Source: Neodiprion pinetum (taxonomy: Eukaryota > Arthropoda > Insecta > Hymenoptera > Diprionidae). Taken from it: a DNA stretch of 64,000 nt. The stretch is taken from positions 1,924,501-1,988,500 of the forward strand of contig NC_060237.1 in NCBI RefSeq assembly GCF_021155775.2, written 5' to 3'. This document shows, in pieces, positions 31,926-43,400 of this stretch; the first letter of the stretch is position 1; every line of letters starts with the position of its first letter. Below the pieces are notes generated by a model, which worked only from the letters and a program-made list of their open reading frames with translations, was not told the DNA's origin and did no database searches. Position numbers and translations under genes: made by a program.

Positions 31926-32175
31926 CGGCTGCAGGGTGCGCGATTTGGGGCGGGAGGATTCAGGCAAGCTGGGCGACGGCGCGGCCCGCGGCGCCGCCAC
32001 CCCCGCCCTCCTCCTCCTCCCACCCTCACCCTCACCCTCGCCCCCAACGACGCCCCGCAAACCTCGTCCTTCTGCTCCTCGATACCACTGGAATAGTCCG
32101 ATATGCCACCAAGGAATGTACGGAGCCGATATTTTCCCCGAATTTTCCGTGCCAGGATCGCCGATAGGAGTGTGA
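31926..32175. other. very GC-rich segment with (CCCTCA)n and open frames in several phases
   Basis: Includes GGCGCGGCCCGCGGCGCCGC and three CCCTCA units at about 32020-32040. On the minus strand this gives five or more runs of three to five G (for example GGGGGCGAGGGTGAGGGTGA), a G-quadruplex motif. At least three frames are open across it: plus-strand 31804-32175, minus-strand 31907-32188 and a second minus frame. Coding potential therefore cannot be read from openness. The minus-strand frames contain DYSSGIEEQKDEVCGAS or APYIPWWHIGLFQWYRGAE. I cannot choose between them. Confidence 0.4.
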
Positions 32176-32210
32176 AAAATACCAGCATAATCGATTTGTT
32201 CGTTCTTAGC

Positions 32211-32404
32211 GAGGCTGAAGTTGGTAACGTTGAAAAATCATTATTGGCCAGTTTTGGGATGAATTTCTCAGAGTTTGCTCCTCAGAATCACTGTATATTT
32301 ACTTTATCATCGTTTACGAAGTTTCGGATAAAGCCCAAAATCGCGAATTAGCCATTTTTCCTAAACGTACATCGTTAGAATAACGTAACTGACTTCATCC
32401 TTAT
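32211..32404. mobile_element. candidate MITE, GAAGT-GTAACGTT family, copy 3
   Basis: The left end reads GAGGCTGAAGTTGGTAACGT. The right end, on the minus strand, reads ATAAGGATGAAGTCAGTTAC and then GTTATTCTAACG. Both match the terminus seen at 17405-17452 and 10448-10483 (GAAGT..GT.ACGTT). The element is 194 bp and non-coding, and its interior contains GATTTTGGGC on one strand and CCAGTTTTGGGATG on the other, a continuing imperfect inverted repeat. Borders and target duplication are uncertain. Confidence 0.5.
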
Positions 32405-32409
32405 AGTTC

Positions 32410-34990
32410 TTTTTGTAAATACTCAACCTAGAAGCTTTCCGAAAGCTCTGACTAATTTGAACGGTACTGTCGTTTCACAATAGAATTGACTCGAAGCTCG
32501 TGGCAAGACTGTATTATTGCGCTCGCACGATTATGTGATATATTAACAGTAAAATACTGAAGGTAGCCACAATTCCTGATAACTTGACGTTGAATTCATC
32601 AATTCTCGATGAAACTTGGTCGTCGTGTCGTTCTCTCGTAATCGGAAGCGGATAGAAGAAGATTCCGCAGAGAGTTGAAGAACGAATGTAAGAGAATGGA
32701 ATTAAAAAGGTTTTAAAAAAAAATATACGAAAGTTGTACTACGAAGATGAAAAGAAATACACGACGAGTCTCTTCTCGAGTTTCGAACGTAAAAGTTTGA
32801 TTAGACTTTTTCAGTATTAAAACTTCAACTTCGGCATTAACTTCGCTGCAGTTACGGGTAAGAACCTCAGACAATTTTACTTGCCGTTGCTCTGTCCACG
32901 TTTTTCTCTTCGTTTTCTTCTTGATTTCCCACAATTACTAGACCGATCGTGCTTTAATAATGTATACTGTCGATTTAATTCGAAAGTTAAAAAGAAAAGA
33001 GTTCTTATGTTTCTTTCAGTCTGATGATATAAATGAAGATGGTATTGCGATAAAGAAATTGGCCGTGAATACAATTCTCGACTGATTCAGTCCAATGTAT
33101 TTTTTTTTTTTTTTATTTTTTTTTTTTTTTATTTTTATTTTATTTTTTTCATCGATTATAGAAAATAAACTATGGGCTACTCCAATTGCATGTGATTTTG
33201 TACTCGAAATACCCAGTATGAAAACGAAATCTAGTGAAATAGAAAAATATCGACAGAAAAAAAAAACCAAATTAAAAAAGTCCTTGTCGATCGGTACCTG
33301 CGCCGATAAAAACACGGTAATTGAAGAGTGCTTTGTGACGGATTGAATAATAGAAATAATTTCATCAGGACCAGCGTCAACGGAACGAGCCGAGTGCTCT
33401 TCATACATTGGTTATAATTTGTCGAACAATACAAATTAGAACTCAACGAGGCGGCTAGCAATATGCCGAAGTCATTGTTCGCATCTAATGACGTCAAGGC
33501 CAGCCATTTAGAAGATGTTGAAAATTTTCTGGAGCGTGAAGCGAGTATTCGAGAAATTTTACAGGTACCATGAACTAGATCAATACTGAGGTGGTGGGAG
33601 ATGAAAAATAAAAAAAAAAGAAAAAAGAAAAAAGAAAAGAAAGGAGAACTGGAAGGACAGGGTCAAAAGATAAAGAGAACGAGAGAACAACATCAATTAC
33701 ATCATAATAAAAGTTGTCCGACAAAATCAAAGAGGTCCGAATATAGGTAATGTATAAAACATGCGCGCACGTATATTCGAAAAGTTGGTAAAAATGTATT
33801 AATACAAAATATCGGCAAGCAGAAATTCATGGTTAGCGAACGGAACACCGCCCGGTTCATGCAATAATCATCCCATGATTCTTACAACTACCCTCCGCAG
33901 TACGAACGAATTATTCTCTCTCTCTTCCCACCTTTCGAAATACGCTTTCACCGCAAACGTCTCGATAGATATTCATACATCCGCCTTCGTGATCTTATAT
34001 AGATATCCAACGTCTCCCTCCCGGGAAGTGACGCAAATAACAAAATTGCACGAGGTAGTATCTGGGTATAATAACTCCTGCCGATTTCCTCCCGCCTGTG
34101 TGTATGTGCGGTATTTATACATACACATAGGTACGAACATCCCTCAGTAACCACGGAAACGATTTCTGGATGCGCACGAGGGAGAAGATCATTCGCCCAT
34201 AATTGGCCGTATTACGGTGAAAATAGGGGATCGAAATAGTTGGAAATAATTTTCGATATTTCCAATGACGGTCTCTAAGCTTAGAAGACTGGAAAACTGG
34301 ACGTGTCATTTTCCTTGCAAGGGAATTAAAAGTCACCGATGAAAAAGCAAATAAGAAGGAAGAAAAAAAATACAGAACGAGTCAATGGTGGTGGAGAGTT
34401 TGCCTGTGGACTGGATAACCTGCGGAATAAAACCCTCGAACACTGACGATGCCGAAAGTTATATTAGAATAGTAAGTAATTCAATTTTGGACGACCGCAC
34501 GCTCGAACCCAGAGGTGAATTCTAATTCATAAAACAAGATCAGGGAGTCTCTTACCAATCAGTTTTACCCGACGATCGTATAACTCGGGGATGGATGATT
34601 ACCTGAGTTGGAAATGGTGGTACGCGACGGTGTGACGGTAACGTTTACCGAGATCCACCGAACCGCAGAAGCGGCAGCAGAAGCAGCAACGCCTAGCAGC
34701 TAGGCAGGCTCGAATATTTAGTGCTATAGCTCTTTCCAACTATTGATATATTCTGACGTTTACGACTTCGGCACAAGTTAGTTGTAATCTACGGGCATAC
34801 TTGGATTGTAAATTCAACCGTGACTAAATCTACGCCAGCCGTCTTCTCTTTATATTCCAAAAAACTGAGCAAGTATAGATAGCTCCGTGTTTTTAAAATT
34901 TACGAATTCCAACGTGCAGGTAACAGAATTTTCATCAACCCAACGAGACTCCATTCTCCTTTCCTCTTTCTTATTTCTTAATTATTTCCG
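32410..34990. other. non-coding stretch
   Basis: AT-rich with a 50-base T-rich tract (33100-33149) and an A-rich run near 33608-33645. Frames at 33016-33497 are Lys-, Phe- or Ser-rich shadows of those tracts. Short frames at 33875-34150 have no recognisable content. I see no RNA gene. Confidence 0.5.
33100..33149. repeat. T-rich low-complexity tract
   Basis: Fifty bases almost entirely T with six A interruptions, ending in CATCGATTATAG. It could serve as a polypyrimidine tract, or it could be the tail of a retroposed sequence on the minus strand. I see no body sequence that decides. Confidence 0.9.
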
Positions 34991-35006
34991 CGTTTTTTAA
35001 TTTCAC

Positions 35007-35240
35007 CTGGTGTGGATCAGCGGCCTGCGCGACGATAAAGTAGAAGAAAAACCATAAGAAAGCCTCGTCGGGTGTACCTGATGGATCTTTTCGAGCCTGA
35101 TTTTGGTTCCAGGGTTGTTGCCGTTGCCTGAATTGCATAGAAAATGGGGCCTTATCGTCGAGACCCGTAAACACGACCGCGTGACAAGGGTAAGAGAAAT
35201 TCCTACTACCATGGAGAAGGACGCTGCAGGCGTTTTGCTT
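35007..35240 (-). CDS. possible exon, unrecognised
   Basis: A minus-strand frame open from just after a TGA near 35250 runs through 35007, where CAG|GTGAAA is a good donor. Another possible donor, CAG|GTACAC, lies inside near 35080. The reading includes HAVVFTGLDDKAPFSMQFRQ and a Gln/Asn-rich stretch, then a Phe-rich hydrophobic stretch (FLWFFFYFIVAQAA). There is no in-frame ATG before FSMQ and no clear acceptor. The opposite strand has its own candidate start at 35211. Confidence 0.15.
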
Positions 35241-35261
35241 CAAGCTTCATGTGTAGCGGAG
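35211..35261 (+). CDS. possible short first coding exon
   Basis: ATG in a good insect context (TACCATGG) opens 17 codons (MEKDAAGVLLQASCVAE) that end exactly at GAG|GTGAGG, a strong 5' splice site in phase 0. Another donor-like site, G|GTAAGAG, sits 30-odd bases upstream in the would-be 5' UTR. Small first exons of this kind are common in insect genes, but chance cannot be excluded. The nearest good acceptor on this strand is at 35821. Confidence 0.18.
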
Positions 35262-35419
35262 GTGAGGGTAGCATAGGTACTGCAGTTCAACACCTAGGGT
35301 CAAACTTGCGGAACGTTGCTGCGGCGTTATGGAATTCCGATTTGGTAATTTAAGTTTGTAGCTGTAGAGGCTGGATGGATAGCGGGTGGCATGTGGATGA
35401 GGATCTAGTCAACTATACA

Positions 35420-35700
35420 ATATATGTATACATATAGTACGAATTCCTGTGAACCAGACTCTCGTTCGCTAACACGATGATATGTTCACTCCGACAACTT
35501 TTTACGAGCACGTATAACTTCCGTCCATATATATATATATATATACTATATATATACTATTTCTATACAGACAGGAGTGTATATGTATGTTTGATTTAAA
35601 ATTCTGTGTATACATAACGTATGTACACAATATAAGTACGCATCACGCGGAATTGGGCGTTGTTGATGAAGGAAAAAAAAAAAAAAAAAAATGGTCAAAC
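35420..35700. repeat. AT-dinucleotide tracts and poly-A run
   Basis: (TA)n tracts lie at about 35420-35440 and 35527-35560, and a run of 19 A at 35673-35691. No coding content. Confidence 0.85.
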
Positions 35701-35820
35701 GAAAATGGAGCGGAATATGCGAAAGGGTGAATGGAGAGAAGGTGAGAAAAATATGAAGAATTTAATGAAATTTTTTTTAACCCATGCAAAGCCTCTCTCA
35801 TGATCTAATGCTGATTACAG

Positions 35821-36014
35821 GCGCGCGGAAAATTATCTTCTTCAACGACGTCATGTCTGGTTCGTTGCGAGTATTTACCGTGTCGCGATGGCCTGGACAA
35901 ATGTGGAATAGGGATGTTGAGTTTTTTGTAATCGACGATGAGTATACACCGAGATTGCAAAGAGCGTATGACAACACTGTGGCGGGTACTCGTAACCCGA
36001 GAGTAATTAACTGA
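35821..36014 (+). CDS. possible terminal exon, unrecognised
   Basis: An acceptor-like CTGATTACAG ends at 35820. One frame then runs about 64 codons to TGA at 36012 and reads RKIIFFNDVMSGSLRVFTVS, then RWPGQMWNRDVEFFVIDDEY. It has varied composition and no repeats. This frame is in phase with the plus-strand donor at 30654. In the phase supplied by the donor at 35261, a different frame of 37 codons is used instead. No domain is recognised. I list it for its acceptor and composition. Confidence 0.18.
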
Positions 36015-37255
36015 CGTACGATCAATTGATTCCGAAAACAAACGCTTTGATTCAATTTAAACGAATTAAAATCTGCGGGTGAAAATTCCTGCTTCTCTCA
36101 CGGGTATGCTCTAGATAAAACCGATACTATATACCATATGATTTCAAAGCAATTTCGGGACATAATTGTTAAATGTTTAATTGGAGCATGTATTCGACAG
36201 TATTAAATTTGTCAGACTGCTGATATTGGATCATCGCGTATTAATTACAGACGTCAAAGACAATCCGTCGGCTAAACTGCGAGTGCAGTTTATACTTTAT
36301 TATACTTTATTTATACTTGGTGCACGTAGAAACGCATTTGCGGAGTTAACAGTGCTCAGCTTTTTCCACCGGTCAATATAACGCAGATCGTTAATAGTTC
36401 CAGACTGTTTCGGATATACAACGTCAGCCGGCGTGGTTTGCGGTCCCTTCTGTAGCACAGGGTTAGGATATAACGTCCAAAGTTTCATTTCCGTCTGACG
36501 TGGTACTCGGCAGATGTGTCAAGTTCTAACAGAGCCGTATGTACATCCCGCTAACCGAATCTTGGCTCACTTACCTGACCCTCCAAGTTACAAGGACGTT
36601 GGATAAATTAGCAATGTTTATACAGTTTCAATTCGTTGAGCTAATCACGCGGTCTGATTGATATTACAGCGACTTGAGTAATTGTGAAAAAAAGGTGGCT
36701 TGATATAGTTATTTTACATCATAATTAACGAATACCGTAACCTTATATAAAAGAATATCTTTGATTTTCAAATAAAATTTAATCAGAATAAAGTGATAAC
36801 TGTACGAATCCCTTGCGGATACCGTAGTGTATGCAAGTTTATTATTTATCGCATTATGGTCGAGAAGTTATAAGCCCGCGGATTGAATGTGCAGCAATAA
36901 GGGATAAGAGAGTTCAGAAATTCTCCAACCAGTAACCCGAAAAGCCTTTCGTCCGTAGATCTTATAAAGTTAATATAATTCAATAATTTATCAGTTACTT
37001 CAGTGCAAGCTTTGGGAGCTTTCCGCGACGACTCTGACTTTCAACCACCGCGATAACCGAAGATTACCGCAAATGGAAACGCGGCGCAGCATCTACCCTT
37101 CGAAGTTGGTGGAAGTGAACTTCCCAAAGAGACGTTTAAGAACCGGAATCGCTGAATCTCTACTTGCATTATCCGCGAGTGTTTTATACGCCAACACAGC
37201 GATACGAACCGAAGCGTACATTTTCTCTCTTTGCGTTGAATCGCGAGATTTACCG

Positions 37256-37292
37256 TACACACACACACACAAATATATATATATATATATAA
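37256..37292. repeat. compound (CA)n(TA)n microsatellite
   Basis: About eight CA units followed by about ten TA units. Confidence 0.95.
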
Positions 37293-39949
37293 TTGTATGT
37301 ATAACATACCCTTAGAAATGTATAAACACTCTCACACCCTTACCTTATCTCTGCGGTTTATATTCTTTCCCGCTGCATGATATATTATAATAACTTTCGC
37401 AACAACTAACTTTCTGTTATATATACGTAATTTATAAGTCTGACGTCACAGCAGGAGCGTCGCGGCGCGTGATGACGATGCAAAGAGTGCATCCCTTATG
37501 TATCTCCTACGGAATTATGTATTTCCGCACGGACTGCGAGCGTATTTGCATCGCTCTCTCCCCCCACGATTTTCCGGGAGATACTGCAACCCGAGCTAGC
37601 GCCTCGTAGAAATACGATAATTTCGATTTAATAATAACATAAAAATGCAACGGTAAAAAACGAGAAGAAAACGGAGAAAGAGAATCGTAAGATTAAAAGA
37701 ACTTGACGGGAATTACAGTGTTCCTATCCATCCTCCAGCTCCGTTCCTCCTCTCGCTGATGATTTTTGATCAAATTTTAATTTCCGTTTCATGCGGCTAA
37801 TTAGCGTGTAGAAATATATGTAGGTATAAATATTCGTCGCGTATACCCGTTATAATATCAAATTATCTATGTAATTGGGAAAATATTTCTGTACCGCGGG
37901 AGATAGATAAAAGTAGATGCCTTCAAGAACGCGTGGAGCAACTCGATTCTTTTTACCCTCGTGCCCGTGCTGTCTCCCGTTATTTCCGTTCTACTTCTTC
38001 CTTCTTTTTCAATCTCTTTAACGGGTAATTAATTCGAATCACGGCCTTACGACCGGCGGTCCCAATTAGTTAGGACAAATATCAGGTTGGGTCGCGTGCC
38101 ACGAGCGTGTCTCTAACTGCAGCCAACAACCAGCAGGTTCACCCTAATCAACTATTTCTGCTTCCGGTGTTTCTTCGGCTGATTAGTCACCTCGATCGGT
38201 CGGTGTATTTCGATGAATTTGCGGTTAACGAACGTCAATATTTACCCAAAATAAAGTCAACTTGGGCTGCGACGATTTCGTGAATTCATGAAACGATTAC
38301 TTCTTACGTTACACTGACAGAAGAAGTCAAGAACAGGATGAAAAACAGTTATGGATAGCGATAGCATGCGTACGAACGTTATATTACGTATACGCGTCGT
38401 TGTCGTCTAGCTCTATAAATGTCAGACGCATTTCATTCGTCGCATCACTGTACAATTCTAATCTAAATATATACCGTCGTAATTAAAAATATACTTACAA
38501 CGCTGTGAAAAGAACTTCCTAGGTCAGCGGTTACGAGAGGATTGCGTCATTAAGAAAACAAAGTGAAAAAAATCTCTGGAGTAATTGCAGCGGAGAGATG
38601 TAGCATACATACCTGTAACAGAATTAAAAGAAAACATTACGTGAGAAGCGAACGTGGAGTACAACCTACTATCTACAGGTATGACGCAGAAACGAGAGGA
38701 AAAAAAAATACAATGTTAACGTTTGGGCGATGCCTGAATTCGACGATGAACGCAGTCTTATCGATAAAAGTTGAATAAAAGTTAATGCACTGAGAAACTC
38801 ATAAAGCACTGCACAAAAGGTCGAATCCTTTTAATCTTATTTGATAGCCTCGCGCGCTGCAACTTTTACACAGGCTACACGTTTGCTTCGCTAGCCAACT
38901 TTTAATCTCTTCTCTCGCCCTGTTTCCGACCTTATCACTGCCCGCCTTGACTCCGTTCCTTCTACGCGCAACGTGATCGAATTTTACCAAATTTACACCT
39001 ACGAGCAAAGAAGAAAAAATGGTATAAAGGTATCCATATAAACGCCGGTGATGCGCACTTTGTAACACCCTGATAAAATTGGCGCCAAGTGATGTAGAGA
39101 CTGAAGCACGGTCGAATATAAATTATACATGTAACACTATACCGGTGCGTAATAAAAGGGTGATGTGCAGCAAAGTCGAGGTCCGAGCTGTTTGTTCAAA
39201 GCTGTCCGGGAGAGAGCAGAATTTACCAAGTTTTTTTGTGTTTCCCTCGCATTTTTTCTTCCATCACGGTTTTTTTTTTTCTGCATCTTTTCACTCAAAT
39301 TAAAATGCAAATTTTTGTATCAGCATACAGCAGTAAAATATGTAAACTAAAATGAATAAAAATGAAACATTTTCCACGTAAGCTAGTTATATATGTATAT
39401 GTATGGAAAGAAAATTCTGATCTTATACGCGTGTATCTCTTGACTCTCCGACTCATCAGTCTGGACGACAATAAAAAATTAATAAGGCTGAAGCGAAGAA
39501 GAATCAAAATGATGGAGAAAAAAATATGAATGAAAAAAGAATACGATGAGTTTAAGGAGATTCCTGAGAACAACGTGTATTAGTATAATACAACGCTTAC
39601 GATTAGCCAAATCCGTTTGATGTAACAACGACGTTAGCGTGTGTTACGGAGTCGTTTAAGTTTCTTTTCTCCCTCTCCGTTTCTTCGCGTATCATCGCGT
39701 TGCCCCTCCACAGCTGTAATCTTCCCGACGAAAAACCAAGCTCGGTCTTGAAGTACCAACTTGGTTAACTTGAGCGATTCGGTATAAGGGTAGCCATGAT
39801 ACGGTGACACGAAAACCGCGTTGAAAACGAAAAATTAAAAGAAAAAAATGGGACTAATCAGAAACACGAATAAGTAATTCAAAATGTGAATAGATAATCG
39901 AACGAAATACGAATAGAACAAAAGCGAGTGAGAAAGGTAGAGGGAGAAA

Positions 39950-39975
39950 GAGAGAGAGAGGGAGAGAGAGAGAGA
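39950..39975. repeat. (GA)n tract
   Basis: A GA dinucleotide run with one GG interruption. GAGA tracts can bind GAGA-factor-type proteins in insects. Here it is only a sequence observation. Confidence 0.9.
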
Positions 39976-40406
39976 ATAAATTTAAATGGAAAGACTCTGC
40001 CGACAGAAAAACAAAAAAATCCCTCCTCGTCATAAAAGAAAAGTTAAATTGAAATATCATGTCTGTCATCCGAAGGCTCACCCCGAAAGTACTTTCGCTT
40101 CGCCATCTTTACGACAGAAATAAAATAAAACTAAGAAAACGGAAAAGGATGTACTAAAAAAAAAAAAAAATTTATTGTAAAAAAGAGAATCGGAAAATCG
40201 TTATAACCGGTAATTTTACAAACAAATTTTTTTTTAATCTTTACTCTGTATACCATGGAGGTGAATACATTCTATATTATAATTGATCAAGCGAAACGGT
40301 GAAGAATCGTAAAAAAGTCAAAAATGAGCCGTGCCCGTATTACAGCACTGAAAGAGATCCATTAAATTCCGATTCATCAGAGCGAGATTAATATTCACCC
40401 GCGAGA

Positions 40407-40409
<3 letters not shown>

Positions 40410-40453
<44 letters not shown>
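40410..40453. repeat. (GA)n microsatellite, 44 bases
   Basis: The longest pure GA run in the window, about 22 units. Minus-strand frames through it read Leu-Ser repeats and are artefacts. Confidence 0.95.
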
Positions 40454-40455
<2 letters not shown>

Positions 40456-43400
40456 CCGAGAGAGCAAACGTTCATAAATTCTACTGTGGTTGGTCGCGTA
40501 TGAAATCGCGTGCATCGCCACCGCCCATTATTATTTTGTACCCCAGTTTAAACAAGGCTATTTATCTTTTCATTCTTCGTCCCCAGCTCCGCCACGCCCC
40601 CTCCTCTTCATCTCCCGCAGCACGGACCTGACCAGCGCATGTGCTCGTGAAAAGTGCCAAAATGAATTACTCCGCGTGTATTCCCTTTACATGCATATTC
40701 ATATCTCCGTGCATACACATTTTTTACAGTTTATTTAAAAACAACGAAGCACGCTCGTGATCTCGGTTCAAGATTCCTCCGACACGTTCGAACTAATGCC
40801 AAACCAATCCTTACCCGCCGTGAAACACTGTCTCACAGTGCAATGCGCGTGATTTTTGTAGAAGTAAAATGCAAAAATCGGCTTTACATTTCGCTGCATT
40901 ACCCTCGATGCAGCTGAAAAAGCAAATTTTCCGGCGTTTTCGTTTATACGCAAAAATTACCTTACACCAGTGTAGATTTCCGCAAGCTGAGAAAGCGCAC
41001 ATCGTCTCCTATCGCCCAAGTAGATACATATACGTAACGCATATACACGTATGTAATACATACCCCGTGCATACGAATACACGTAGTAGGAGGAATGAAT
41101 AAGCAGGGATGTAACACGGCTCCCGAACTGACAAAGTATAAGAAAGGCTGGTAGAGAAGGAAAATAGCGGGTGGAACGTTGATGCATAAATTTCCAATGA
41201 ATGGAACTGTCTTGGATTGTTCCGAATTTCGAATAACGCTTCCCAGATGCCACTCTGTTTCGCTCTTCTTCCAGCGACCATACGTATACGTATACAATGT
41301 ATGTACGACTTGTGTCACGGTCCGCTTTCTTTTAACGTTACGAATTTCGTCCACGGCCTCATTTTATACGCATATCATATGCATCGGTGACTATTTCTCA
41401 GAGCTAGGCAAGCTTTACTCCTCCGAGTGTTGTACAGAGATGAATAAATAACCAACTGGTTCAATTCTCAGCTGAGAACAGATTTTTCTATCTCTTCGTA
41501 TATTCAGCTAACAGAGGTATCTCTTCCATACTTGAATATGCTTGAAATCTTTTTCACTATAATCCATCTTTGTGAGAAGAACTCTGCGAGAAGCTTTAGT
41601 CGGATGTTGGTATTACCGGGATCGCAGTACCGCGCACCAGGCAACCTGTGTTACTCGGAATATTTATTCCGAAAGGCGACCACCACCGAGGCCGCAGCAC
41701 AGCACCGGGGGGGTCGGCTCTGGTCGTCGTAACAAGACCGCCATTTAAGCAGCCTCGCATCCAGAGGGATCTCGCACTAGTACTACCAATGCTTACGAGT
41801 GTTGCATGTAGGACCGCACACACGCTTGTTTACGTAAATGGAGAAAATTACCATGGGAAGTAGACGTGCCCGTCTGCACGCTTTTAGTCCTGCACCGTAG
41901 GGTTCGTCCCGTTGCGCCGTACCCTGCGGTATCTCTCTGTAAATAGGGTATAGGCATCACGGGATTTTCCGCGTACGAAGGAATACGGAAGAAGCGTAAG
42001 AGGGTGAATGGAAGGAGGCGAAGATGGGCTCCGATTGGTCGTTGGTACCGGGCGGTAAGCGTGAAAGCCAACCGTTAAACCCTTTCTCGGTCATAGTGAG
42101 AAGAGTAAAATGATTTGGAACCCGGAGTGGGTGGTTAGGGGGGAGGGGGAGAGGAGGCGTTACGAACGTAATGGTCGGTCGTTAAATCGCGTTTTAAAAT
42201 CAGCAAGTCTATTTGCGCGGTTAACGACATTCGTCTCTCTGATTCCTACGCCAACCTCCCCCTGTACCTCGCCGCTTTCCTCGTTCGTTTATACAGCTTC
42301 TGAAGTGAAATCATTTTGTATTCAAACTTCGATCGCTCATTATAATCGTCAACTAGTCGAACGAGAGCGAGTCAATACGTGGGAAGATAGATAGAGGGAG
42401 GGGGGAATAAAAATTAAGCGACAATGAAACTGTTCCACTTTTAAAATTCATTTCACCATCCGGTCGAAGGCTTTGTTTTCCTGCATCAAGGAAATCAGCT
42501 CCCCTGGCAAATAGCGAAACGTAATATTGACGACACGGTTATAATACTCGGTCGTGGAGAGAGATGCAGGGTTTAAGCTTATTCAACAACAACTATGAGA
42601 AGAAACCAACCCTTAGGCAGCTGCGAGTGCGAATTAATGTCTCAGCTGAGATATTCGAGCCCTCGGAATATGCCGTTTCCCTGAACTTCCATATCTATAA
42701 CAACATGTGTGTATAATACGTGATTCGCCGAATACGCGCAGATTCGCAATTCCGGTGAAGGTACTGTGTGATTTGACAAAGCTGAGGGTGACACGGGATT
42801 TATCCGGTTTGCCAGAAACGACCTCGTAGGGTTGGTTTTACTTCCATTTTATACCTCGCTAAGAGTAGTTGTACCCATCTACGTTCATACGTGCCTCACC
42901 TACGCCCTCTTAACGTTGTTACCTGCTTCAAAGCACATCTAAAAGGGCTCCGACGTAACATCCACAAAGTATGATACGCACCCTACCAGCTACTTCCACG
43001 TTAATTACAGTCATCCTGTCGGAATGTACAAGTCAGTCGTAATGCAACCGGTCGGTCGAAGTACCTCGTAAAATTACAGTCACATACTGAGAAATACGAG
43101 CGGGAACATATGTGATGTGTATGTGTGTTCCGGGAAGTTGAACAAGACTGAAATCCTCCTTATTCACCGGTAAAGATGAGCCTCTTCGCAGTAACAAATC
43201 TTGCGCAAAATCCGTTCCACTTTGCGACAGTACCTACCCTATCACGAGGAAGGAAATCAAAGCGAAACGAAGAAGTTCCGCGACAGCAAAGTACACAGGT
43301 CTTGTGAAAGCGGAGTGCAAGAAAGAAAAGTTTAAGTTCGATCGACGATTGAACAATTTTGTGGAACGTTTTACCGGGATAGGAAAGCTCCGGAGGAACG

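Larger units (their letters stand above)
30100..32110. promoter_or_regulatory. GC- and CpG-rich island
   Basis: By eye this 2-kb block is clearly richer in G+C and in CpG than its AT-rich surroundings, with peaks at 30.28-30.43, 30.60-30.92 and 31.92-32.07 kb. Long frames are open on both strands (138 and 204 codons plus; 68, 70 and about 90 codons minus). Such islands in insect genomes often mark promoters and first exons of regulatory genes. Direction of transcription cannot be decided from sequence. A plus-strand donor (G|GTGAGTAT at 30655) and a minus-strand donor (G|GTAAGG at 30049) both exist. Confidence 0.4.
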
